The notes under the pieces: generated by a model
What the model saw: the letters and a program-made list of their open reading frames with translations, nothing else
The model's database searches: none
Told to the model about the DNA's origin: nothing
Assembly (NCBI GenBank): GCA_000310025.1
Contig: FN649742.1
Span: forward strand, 5,456,470-5,520,469
DNA length: 64,000 nt
Direction: 5' to 3'
Origin: Ectocarpus siliculosus
Lineage: Eukaryota > Sar > Phaeophyceae > Ectocarpales > Ectocarpaceae
Made by a program: the position numbers and the translations under genes
Shown here: positions 12,901 through 24,900 of the stretch, in pieces
Position numbering within the stretch: position 1 is the first letter of the stretch
Layout: each line of letters starts with the position of its first letter

Positions 12901-15900
12901 GGGTCAACTTCTTAGGGTAGCAACCTGGAATGTGCGGACTTTGGCTGTAAACGGGGCCAATGGATACGGGCGAGCCTACAGCGTTCTACACGAGGCAGCG
13001 AGGCAAGACGTATCGGTGGTAGGAATACAGGAGACACGGAGGGCAGGTCGAACGGAATTTGCAGCAGCGGGTTTCCGGGTGTTCTGCTGTGGCACGGAGA
13101 CTGGTGGAGCACATGGTGTGGGGATAGCCGTCAAAGAGTAACTGTGCAAGACATCCACGTTCACTACGGAGTTTATTGACGAACGCCTTATGGCCATGAG
13201 GTTTATGTTGGCAGGCCACCGTGGAGCGGTCAACTTCGTAGCCGCGTATGCTCCAACCGAACCTTCAACCGCAGACAGCAAGCGCGTGTTCTGGGGGAAA
13301 CTTGACAGTCTCGTGCGGAGGACCCCTTCCAAAGAATGTGTGTATGTCCTGATGGACGCCAATGCGCGGACGGGAGATAGGTTGGACGGAGGGGGCGGAA
13401 GGGTAATAGGAATGTACGGGCGTGATGAGCTCAACGACAGTGAAAAGCTACTGTTGAACTTCGCAACGGAAAACAGGCTAGCTCTCACGAACACGTTCTT
13501 TGAGACACGCGACGGCGGAATATGGCACACATACAACGGTGTGTCGGCAACCGATTGCAAGCGCCTTGACTGCATCCTGACAAGGCAGGCACATCACGGC
13601 CGAGTATCTACCGTGGTTGTCATCCCCCAGCCGGTTCGCCCAGTCAAAGCAGACTCAGACCACAATATGGTAGTAGCCACCGTCATCCTCGGTGGCAGGC
13701 TTGCCCACAACCTTGCAGTCCGAACTAAACCGAAACAGAAGCAATTCAACCGAAGGGAATTGCAGTTCGAAGCAGCACGGTGTGCGGTGACTAATTGGTT
13801 TCTCCTCAACCTCGACACACGACTGGACAAGCGAACAACCACCGCCGCGGAATTGGCGACCGGCTTTACCAATGCTCTCCTCGAAGCAGCGCGGACGACC
13901 CTAGGGGAGGAACCGCGGAGACGCCGCACGCAGGAGTGGTGTGAGACCCCAGAGACGAGAGCAGTGCTGGAGGAGGACCTTACCAAACGGCGGGAAGCGC
14001 GCCGAGCGATGAGGGGCAATTGGAACTCAGCAACGTGGAGGGCTCTGAAAGTAGAGTGTAAGGGAATGGCTACAACAGTCGAAACCGGCTTTTATGCCCA
14101 CCTGGCCGGATATGTGACTGAACTCGAAACAATCTACAAAGAACGCGACATGCGAGGACTGTACCACCACCTCAAGAGATCAGTGGACCTCAGCGGGAGA
14201 GAAGCGGGGGGACAGCAGTTCGCAGCGGATGAGAACGGCGTGTTGCCCCGGAACAGGGACGACATCCTCCAGCGGTGGGCGAGATTCTTCAGCACCCTGC
14301 TCAACACCAATCCCCTACCCTGAACCCAGACATCATCGAACGAGTGACGCAGCGGCCAGCGACACGTGACACTAAACAGTTGGGAGAGGTGCCGGAACTC
14401 AGGGAGGTGAAACGGGCAACGAAAGGCCTCAAGAACTGGAAGGCACCCGGCCATGACTCCCTCCCTGCCGAGTTGCTCAAGACCGATGACGACGAACCCT
14501 TCGTCCTGGGGCACCTCTATACCATCCTCGTAAAGGTGTGGAACGGAGGAGATACTCCGCAAGAGTGGAAGGATGCAACCATCAAGGTGTTGTACAAAAA
14601 GAGTGACCTGTCCAACTGTAACAACTACAGGGGGATTTCGCTACTATCTCACGTAAGCAAGGTCCCCATCAAGATCATCACCAACCGTCTAAGCGCCTTC
14701 TGCGAAGCCAACAACATCCTCCCGGAGGAACAGTGCGGATTTCGACCCGGGCGATCCACCGTCGACATGCTGTTCGTCGTGCGCCGCCTCCAGGAGCTGG
14801 GGCGGAGAAAGAAAATACCGCTCTACATGTGCTTCGTCGACTTGGAAGAAGGCGTATGATTCGGTGGACCAAGAGATGCTATGGAAAGTGCTGGCCAGGG
14901 CCGGGATTCCCGCGAAGCTGATCAAAGTCATTCGCCTATTCCACGATGGAATGCGGGCCCGGGTGCGCATGGACCACGGAGAACTATCGGACTGGTTCTT
15001 CGTGACACAGGGCGTGCGACAAGGATGTGTGCTATCCCCACTGCTGTTCAACATCTTCTTCGCCGAGGTCCTCGAGGTCGTTGTCATCCGATTCAGCGAG
15101 GATGATGTTGTTCTGCGGAGCCTGGTGTGCTTGGAGGAGGGGAAGACGGAAGCGGGGGGGGCGGAGGAGACACCCCTTGACCGAGTACGGAGGGCAGTAT
15201 GGGGGGTGCTATATGCCGACGATGCCGGCGTCGTATCGAGGTCTGCAGAAGGACTGGCGAGAATGATGACCATCATCGTTGAGGTGCTCCGGGAGTTCGG
15301 GCTGACGGTATCGGAGAAGAAGACGGAAACACTCCTGATGCGCGCGAAGGACAAGCCGACTACAACACCACAGCCCCCCCCGCCTCCACCGCTGACCGTC
15401 GGAGCCGCGGGACAGAAATACGCCCAGACGACCGAGTTCCGGTACTTCGGTGGCCTCGTCAACGAACATGGTGACCTCACCCGGGAGATCAACTACAGGA
15501 GCAGAGGAGCGTGGGCGTGCCTCAGGTGATATGGCCGGGAGCTCTTCGACAGACCGAAAGCGCCATTCCGACTCAAGATCCGCCTCCTCTAGGCGGAGGC
15601 GATGGAGGCACTGCTGTACGGCTGCATGACATGGTCACCACTCAGGCGCCACTACCAGACGCTGCGGTCGATACACCACCGACTGCTCCTTCGAGTTATC
15701 GGGTACAAGCGCAAGAAAGACACCTACCGGCAGCTTTCCTACGTCCAGACGCTGAAGAGGGTCGGATGCCAGAGCGTTGAAGCCACGATCCAACCACGGC
15801 GCCTACTGTTCGCGGGAGCATTGGCAAGGCAGCCGGACGGGCGACTCCCGAAACGACCGATGTTCGGCGAACTGGCGGGGGGGGAGAAGCGACGTAGGGG

Positions 15901-18900
15901 GGGACAGGAACAGAACTGGCCGAAGTGTGTGCTCGACGACCTGAAGGCACTCGGGGCCGACCACGGATCTACGAAAACCGATCCATGTTGTCTCGGAATC
16001 CCGGTACCGAAAGACACGGCACCGAAGTTAAAGTGGACGGAAGTCACGAAGGTGGAGGGGGGAGTACCCTGGCATGCGGCGGTGCTGCAGGGAGCTGAGA
16101 GGTTCATGACCTCCTGGCACAAGAAGGAAGAAGAGGCCAGCCGATAACAAGCGCTCAAACGAGACCACAAACCAACAACCAATGGGGCGGGAGGGGGGCA
16201 GGAGACGGACGGGACGGCGAGGGAAGGAAGCAAACGAGAAGAGACGGACCAGGTGGCGTGATACGTGCCGGATTGAATTTCTTTTAGCCAATCCCCCCCC
16301 CCCCAACGCTGCACCATTGCACCAACCCCCCACCAGTGATGACGTACCATTACCATGTATCGCTGGTTGGTGGCCATGTTTTTTGCTTGTTCGTTCGTTA
16401 GTGGTCTCTCCACCGTGTGCCTTATTCTGTCTCTTGTTTCTTGTTATTTTCGGCCTGGTCTCTTTTTGTCCTCGCTCTTTTTCTTTTTCGTTTTCTTTTC
16501 TCCTTTCTTCGTGTTTCCTTTTATTTTTTTTCTCTTGTTCTCTTTTTTCTCTTTGTCGCTCATTTTTCTCTCTTTTTCTGTGTCAGATGGCCTTGTCTCT
16601 GCTTGCGTGTGAATCACCAAGATTGAACCAAGGGGGTGTACCTCTTTCTCTCTGGCCCATGATGCTGACTCCTATTAGTCTCAGTTGTTACCTCGCATAG
16701 CGCGCAGAGGGAACGGAGGACTCCAGAACATCTGTCGTTGATTTCTATTGACTTGCGGACCCCTCGGGGCCAGTTTGTTTGAGCGTACCTTTTTAGGGTA
16801 AGTTCGCCTGTGACCACGGGAATCGACCGTCAAGTGTTGGATCAGTACGGACATATGAAGCTACTGGGTAAAGAGAGATCGGAACGGTTTTTACTGTGAA
16901 GACAACAACAACAACAATTCTGGTGAGCTTATACTACAATATAGTGTATTGTGCTGAGCTATACTACATACTATACTATACCACAATATAGTGTATGCTG
17001 ATGAGCTTATACTATATGCTATACTATAGTGTATTCTGGTGAGCTTACACTATATAGACCTATAGACGGATTTCCTACGGGCTGAGGGCTCACGAGATCG
17101 CAGGAAACGCAATCCTGATGATCTCGTGAGCCTAGAGCCCTTTTTTTCGAGGTTTCTCCGCCCGTTGACCTCGCCTCGAAACGAGACTTGCACCTACCGA
17201 CAGCCCTGTGTTGCGAGGGCCCTCCCGGCGTGCCGCGCGCTCTCGGGGCGGACTGCGTGCAGCGCTAGCGCGGGCAGAAAGTCGCGTCTCCGACATCTAC
17301 CATGGATCCACCAATCACATCCCGATTTCTTGACAGTGCAGGCCACTCATACATACATTCGGCAAGCGGCTGACGTGGATTGTGCGTGTGCGCTGGCTAC
17401 ACACCACACACCCTGCCACACACGACAACCAAGCCACCAAGTCTCCGCATGAGACGAGACAAAGTACTCTACTGCTGTAGTGCGTCTCCCTTTTGATCCA
17501 GGCGAAAGGCGGGGGGGTTAGCGGCCAGTGTCGTGCGCACAGCTGTCTGCAAAATTACACCCGCCCGAGAAAAAAAAAAAATGAAATACGTTGTTTGTTC
17601 CTCCGTTTCATGGAAATACTTTTTTTTTTTCCCGGAAATATCTTCTGGATACCTACCGCACTTTATTGTAGAGCGGCTACCGGGACATGCTCCGCATCCC
17701 ACCCACCAACACACACCAACACACGAACTTCTACAGTCATCTGACTCCCAAAACTCTCTAGCAGAACATAAGAAATACTAGACTACTGCTGCTGTGGGTT
17801 TCCATATTTTGCAGAAATGGGCAGAAAAGTTGTCTTCTTTTCTGTGGTTTCGTGCTGCAAAAACTAAAAAAACTACGGTATGCGTACGTACGTATTGATT
17901 TATTTGCGCTACTGCTTTTCCTCGCCTCCCGTACTCAACCCCGATTCTCATCACCGACGGCTGTACATCAGATCACATACGAAGACCGCACACCCGAGAA
18001 GTAGCGAACTTTATTCAGCTACAACGTCTCGCTGAGGGGGTGGGTGGCACATGGATGGGAGAGAGGGGGGGAAGAGACAGAAAAGGAAAGCTGGTTGCTT
18101 GATGTTTCTTTCTTAGTTTAATTACTCGACACACCCCCAGTAACCCCTCTCGTGTCTTTGAATAAGTAGAGCATTTTAGGGGTCGCTCCTCTGTTTTCTT
18201 GTTGAGACGTTTCTTCTCTATAGGTGTGGCCTAGGTGGAGCTATTATTATGTTACGTAACCAACCCTATTGTCCTACTTTTTTTCGTGGAAAGTAAGCCT
18301 TTGTTTCTGAAAAACAAACTTCTTACTCCGAGCAATTAAATACTCCGTCCTCCGGCCGTCGCGTAACACAACATATATATGAATATAGTCATTGTGCGTC
18401 TCTGCTCTTCGAACAAACAAACATTTTTTTCCCTCTTCGCAGCATTTTTTCTTCGTAGCTCTCATTTCAAAACTCCACCCGCACACACTTGCCATCGGCA
18501 TTGAACCTACGAGCGTAGCGGCGACCGCGAAGCGGTACGCCGCGAAGCGCCCTTGTACTATACTACAATAAAGTGTATTCTGGTGAGCTTATACTACAAT
18601 ATGGTGTGGAATGAGAGATTGAGGATACGAGATCTTGTCTGGAGTATAGATTGGTGGCCGTACCTGAGTTGAAGTTGGTGGAGACCGATGTCTACTGCTG
18701 TGCTATGTATTGACTTGACATCAGACAACCGGCATACCTCTTGTCGCGTAATTGACATCGTTGAGCATAGTTGAGGATCGTTGACGAGCATCGTTGGCAT
18801 CGAGGATATTTGAGGCCGGGGATCGTTGAGGTCGAGCATCGTTGAGCATAATTTAGCATCGTTGAGCATCGCGGATCGTCACGGTCGAGCATCGTTAGTC

Positions 18901-21900
18901 ATCGTTGAGCGTCGTTAACGTCGAGGATCGTTACCCTGGAGTATCCTTGAGGTCGAGTATTGTTGACCACCGTTGGGCATCTTTCTCGTTGAGGCCTGAC
19001 CCTTACCTTCAAGTTGAGGATCGTTGAGCATCGTTGAGCATCGTTGACCCCGCGGATCGTTGGCCTCGAGCATCGTTGCGGGTCGTTGGTGATCGTTGCG
19101 GATCGTTGACCTCGAGGATCGTTGAGCATCGTTGGGCTCGAGGATCGTTGAGTATGGTTGAGGTTGATGTTGAAGATCGTTGGTGTCGAGCATCATTGGC
19201 GTAGAGGATCATTGAGAATCGTTTGCATCGAGGATTGGTGGCGTCGAGGGTCGTTGAGGTCGAGGATCGTTGGCCTCGAGGATCGTTTAGGATCGTTGGC
19301 ATCAGGATCGTTGGCATCGAGGATCGTCGAGTGTCGTTGGCGTCGAGGGTCGATGGCATCGAGGATCGTTTAGGATCGTTGCCCTCGATGATTGTTGAGG
19401 ATCGTTGACACTGAGGACTGTTAGCCTCGAGGATCGTTGGCCTCGAGGATCGTTTAGGATCGTTGGTATTGAGTATCGTTGGCGCGAGGGTCGTTGAGTA
19501 TCGTTGGCGTTGAGGATCGATGGCCTCGAGGATCGTTTAGGATCGTTGGCCTCGATGATTGTTGAGGAACGCTGGCTTCGAGGATCGTTTGAGAATGGTT
19601 GGAGTCGAGCACAGTCGGCGTCGAGGATCATTGGGTTGGAGGATCGTTAAGCATCGTTGAGGTCAAATATCGTTGGCCTCGAGGATCGTTGAAAATCGCT
19701 GAGGTCGAGGATCGTAGGCGTCGAGCATCTTTCATGATCGTTGACGTTAACGATCGATGGCCTCGAGGATCGTTGAGGATCGTTGAGGTTGAGGATCGTT
19801 GGCGTCGAGGATCGTAGAGGATCATTGACGTATAGCATCGTTAAGATGGTGGAGGATCGTTGACGTCGAGGATCCTTGAGCATTTGTGAGGGCGAGAATC
19901 GTTGGCGTAGAGGATCGTTGAGGATTGTTGGCGTAGAGGATCGTTGAGGTCGAGGATCGTTGAGGTCGAGGATCGTTGGCGTTGAGGATCGTTGGGTCGG
20001 GGATCGTTGAGGATCATTGAGGTCGAGGGTCCTTGACGTGAAAGGTCATTTGCGTCGAGGATCGTTGGCCTCGAGGATCGTTGCCGTCGAGGATCGTTGA
20101 CCTCGAGGATCGTTGGCATCTAGGGTCGTTACCGATCGTTGGTGTCGAGGATCATGAGGATCGTTGGCCTCGAGGATCGTTGATGTCGTGGATCGTTAAA
20201 GACCGCTGAGGTAGACGATATTTGAGGTTGAGGATCGTTGGCGCCGAGCATCGTTGGCGTCGAGGATCGCTGAGGATCTTTGAGGTCGAGTATCGTTGAG
20301 GATCGTTGGCCTCGAAGATCGTTCATGTCGAGGATCGTTGGCATTGAAGATCGTTGAGGATGGTTGGCATCGAGCATCGTTGGCATCGAGGATCGTTGGC
20401 GATGGTTGGCATCGAGCATCGTTGGCATGAGGATCGCCGAGCATCGCTGAGGTCGAGGATTGTTGGCGTGGAGGGTGATTGAGGATGGTCGGCGTCGAGA
20501 TTGTTGGCGTGGTGGATCGTTGAGAATCGTTGGCGATGATCGTTGAGGTCGAGGATCGTTGGCCTCGAGGATCGTTGGCCTCGAGGATCGTTGACCTCGA
20601 GGATCGTTGGCATCTAGGATCGTTACCGATCGTTGGCGTCGAGGATCATTGAGGACCGTTGAGGTGGAGGATCGTTGGCCTCGAGGATCGTTGGTGTCGA
20701 GGATCATTGAGGATCGTTGGACTCGACGATCGCTGATGTCGTGGATCGTTGAGGATCGCTGAGGTAGACGATATTTGTTTGAGGATCGTTGGCGCCGAGC
20801 ATCGTTAGCGTCGAGGATCGCTGAGGATATTTGAGCTCTACTATCGTTGAGGATCGTTGGCCTCGAAGATCGTTGATGTCGAGGATCGTTGGCATTGGAG
20901 ACTGTTGAGCATCGTCGTTGAGGATCGTTGGCATCGAGCATCGTTGACATCGAGGATCGTTGAGCATCGCTGGGGGTCGAGGATTGTTGGCGTGGAGGAT
21001 CGTTGAGGATCGTTGGCTTCGAGCATCGTTGATGATCCTTGAGGTCGAGGATCGTTGGCCTCGAGGATTGTTGAGGATCGTCAACGTCGAGGATCTTTGA
21101 GGGCCGTGAGGATTGTTGAGAGTTGAGGATCGTTGGCGTTGAGGGAACCTCTAAAAAATGCGGCAAGGTTCNNNNNNNNNNNNNNNNNNNNNNNNNNNNN
21201 NNNNNNNNNNNNNNNNNNNNNNNNNNNNNNNNNNNNNNNNNNNNNNNNNNNNNNNNNNNNNNNNNNNNNNNCTAAGACAACGCTTGCATCGATTGACAAT
21301 TCTCCTTCGAAGCCTTACCTAGCGCACCCACATGTGGAGCACCGTCGTTACGATAATTGTCGGTTGGTGCCAGTTGTTGAAATTTCACAATGCCGCCGTC
21401 CGCATGTATGTGGTGCAGGGTTCGCTGGGGCTGCAAGGGCCCAAGGCTCTGCGAAAAATCGGCGTTCTCTCTGGAGGGGAGAAGGCTAGGGTGGCCCTGG
21501 CGATCTTCGTCATGATCCCGTACAACCTCCTCATGCTTGACGAACCCAGCAACCATCTCGGTGAGTGGACACATCCCCGCCCCGCTGCCGCTCTTGTGAT
21601 AACGTACCGGGCGGAATTGGTTTCGTGGGGCTCTCTTGTTGTGACGCGTTTTGGCGTAGGTGCATCACAACACGCATCGTGATCGACCGAACGTGTTTTT
21701 AACAACTGGACGGTTTGCGCCTTCTCTCTTGTGTGCTTGTGATCCACGTACGTTGTGATGGCATGGCATGTGATGGCGCTGCTGGCTCGCTTTCATGGAA
21801 CCAAGACGCTGAAACCCTCAACTCGTTGGTCGACGCAATCAAGGTGAGCTGCGCGGGCAAAAAGCTGCGGTGCGAGGAAAAACGGCAAAGATCCATCCAC

Positions 21901-24900
21901 ACGTACACCGAGTAACGTTGACAAATGGAGATGAAAAGTGTGCCTGTTTGCCTGAGATATATTCTTAAATGGTTAGCTGATGTTCCTTCTTTCTTGTCTT
22001 GTGCTGGCGTTCATTGCCTTGTTCTGATGGTGCTGAGCTACGACCTGCACGGTGGAGTACCGTGTGGGGAGCTTTGTGCCTTTGTGTACTGCAGCATGGT
22101 TTGGCACGGCATGGTGTGGGCGGTGTGGTATGACATTTTCTGATCGATTGATTGTGCACCCATGTTTACGTGCCACTTGAGTGACAGCACCACCTACAGC
22201 AGTACAGTCTTCAACTGCAACCCCTGCCAACTGTTAATATTTGTTGTTATCTCTAATGTGTGTCTCTCGATGCGATTACCGCCTGTCGGTTCTCCCTTTT
22301 TTCGGTGTCCCGCCGTTCTACGTAACGTTCTTTGGACTGTTCTTGGCAACGTCCTGCAATGGATGGATCGATCAGGGTTGGAAGGGCACGGTGGTGGTGG
22401 TGTCCCACAACAAGGACTTCGTGACCCGGCTGTCGACCACGCACACGTCGATTGTTGAGGGAGGGGAGGTGAAGTTCCTCGACAGACCGCCGAGGGCGTC
22501 GGACTGGGAGCACGATGCTGAGGGACAAGGCTGGAAGTGAGTGTGACAAGTGTGACCCCCAGACTGATGGGAGGGGGCGTATTCTTATGTTTTGCATGCC
22601 TTAGCGGTTAGACCATTGACCACGCGTCCTCGAGAGGACGGAGCATTGCTCCCACAGGACCGATCACCGATGGCCAATCGTTCCTTCCTACTTTGCCAAA
22701 GGTGGCTAAAAAAGGTCTTCCCTAGTCTGTCTATCCTAACGATATCCCTTCCCCGCCTTTTCAAACCACATCCTACTCCCCAGTACAGCTACCGTCCTCT
22801 CCTCTCTATTCCATGCCTCAAATATCTCCCTGTACCTCCCTTGCATTTTTACCAGCTCAGTCATGTACACTTCCCTCTCCTCTTCGTACCACGGACATTC
22901 CGCGACTACGTGAGCACGGTCTTCGCATTCGAAGCTGCAATCACATTTGAACTTGTCGTCTTCGTCGTCTACCATCCGTCGACGTTCTCGAAGGCCTATG
23001 TCCCCGGTCCTGAGTTTGACCTTAAGCTTTGTCCCTGCATCCATAGGTCCATGTAGGTAATCCTTGAACCCTATTCCTTCTTTCAAGATTCGGTACACTT
23101 CTAGCTAGACCCCCCATCCTTGGTTTCTTTCCTTAGATTCTGTTTTTCTCTCTCGGCACAACCAACAGATATCTTCTCCTTGAACCCCTGTAGACCCTCC
23201 GTTTCCAGCGTTTCATCTTCGTCGATGTCTAACCCCTTCCATATGTCCTCTACAACCTTGACCCATTCCGTGTGTTGTCTACCCCTCTTTTTGTTTGTCC
23301 ACTTCGCCTCCCATACTATCCTCAGCAACCTCTCCTCTCCCATCCCGCACATGCGATACTGCCATGCCAGCTTCCTTGCGTCTCTTCCCGACCGTAGGGG
23401 TTGGACTGATGGGAGGGGGGGGGGCAAAGACCTTGGAGGTGGCAAATCGAGTGGTAGCCAGGGCTTTGAAGTGTGTGGCTCCTGTTTGTTCGAGGGGGGC
23501 CAGCCTTTTGCCGAGGACCCCTTTTTTGGCGTTACGGGTTTACACAATGCCCCGTTATCTATGTTATTGACATGCGTTTTTTTTTCTTATTCCGCCTTTC
23601 CTCCTTCTTTTCTTCTTGCTTGCCAGGGGAGGCGACGCAGAATCGAAGAAGGAGCTGACCCCTGCCGAAAAGAAGGCGCAGAAGGCATTGAGAGCGGCCG
23701 CAGAGAAAGAGAGAAAAAAAAAAGTTAACGCGCCGGGAAGAATAAGCAAGATCGAGGTGAGGTAAAGGGTAGAGGTGTAAAGGTGCTTACGGGCGGTATG
23801 TACGTACGCGATGAGTAATTTACCGTGGGAGCTGGAGTCATCGCACACGTACGCGACTCACTTTCATGGCTCGATTTCTCCAACAACCTCAAGAGGGTAA
23901 AACAAATCGACAAGTGCAAGAAACGCTTCCGAACGAGAGCTTTCCTTTCCAACATGTTGCTTCCATGTTACCCTCTTCTCTTGTATTGCCGGTGTTTTCG
24001 TTTTGTATTGCCGTTTTGGTTTTGGCCTCAGGCGTTAGTTGAAGAGTTGGATAGCAAGATCAGTGCGTTGACGGACGAGATGTACGAGGAGGGCATCGAT
24101 GCGGCGACTGTGGCGAGGATCGTCAAGGATAAGGATGCCGCAGAAGCGAGATCGGCAAAACTCTACGCAGAGGTGCGTGCTTCTTGCCGTGGGGATTGTT
24201 TTTAGTCTTGGCATCGACCGCGCTAACCGGCTGACCATTGAAAAAATGTCAGTCTCATTCGAAGCGGGAACAGCAGCGAAAATACCGGTACATGTTATCT
24301 AGGAGAGACACACTCAAGGCATCACACCTTGTTTGTTGTTGTCTAATTTTAATGCCGATCAGCACTTGGGCTTTTTTTTTTGAAAGGACGTGGTATCATG
24401 TGGTGGAGAGATGAAAAAAAGAGTAGTTTTAAATCTCACACCGAAAGGCAGGTATTGTAGTATTGTAGATGGCGTGCAGGTGCATTGAGGAAGGTGCATC
24501 ATCACTACCCTTGTGTAGCGCAAGTGCGTCTCCATACAAAAGTTTTATATCTGAATGGCACTGGCAGGACCAGCTCAGCGACTACTAGACATTTGAGGGA
24601 GGTGACTTTGTGATGCTACGACAATGTCTACTTGGTTTGGCCATGCGATGAATGTCATCAATGCCATCCATGCTAGCGATGGATCAATCAACACAAACGG
24701 TTGTATTTAGGAAGTTGTTCTCCCCTCTTTCACGCCCGTATGCATCGATCATGATGGAGTCATGTAGTGCTTCAGATGGAAGATCTACTTTCACGGGAGC
24801 GGTGCCGGATGGGTCGTAGTTCGTTGTCGTTGGCATGTATAGTCTCTAGTGGCCATGTAGCACTCTCTAGCAGCTCGATGAAGTAGAAACGATTAAACTA

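Noticed and set aside
18745-21160. CRISPR-like array
   Set aside because: Units are head-to-tail and degenerate with no constant repeat and unique spacer pattern, and the genome is eukaryotic.
20129-21166. Long open frame on the minus strand (345 codons)
   Set aside because: It is the translation of the GATCGTTG minisatellite; all three minus frames give similar repetitive peptides and there is no start context or splice signal.
22598-22665. A-box-like 'ttagcggttagacc' suggesting a tRNA-derived SINE
   Set aside because: No B-box follows at the expected distance and no cloverleaf can be drawn; kept only as a note near the LINE fragment end.
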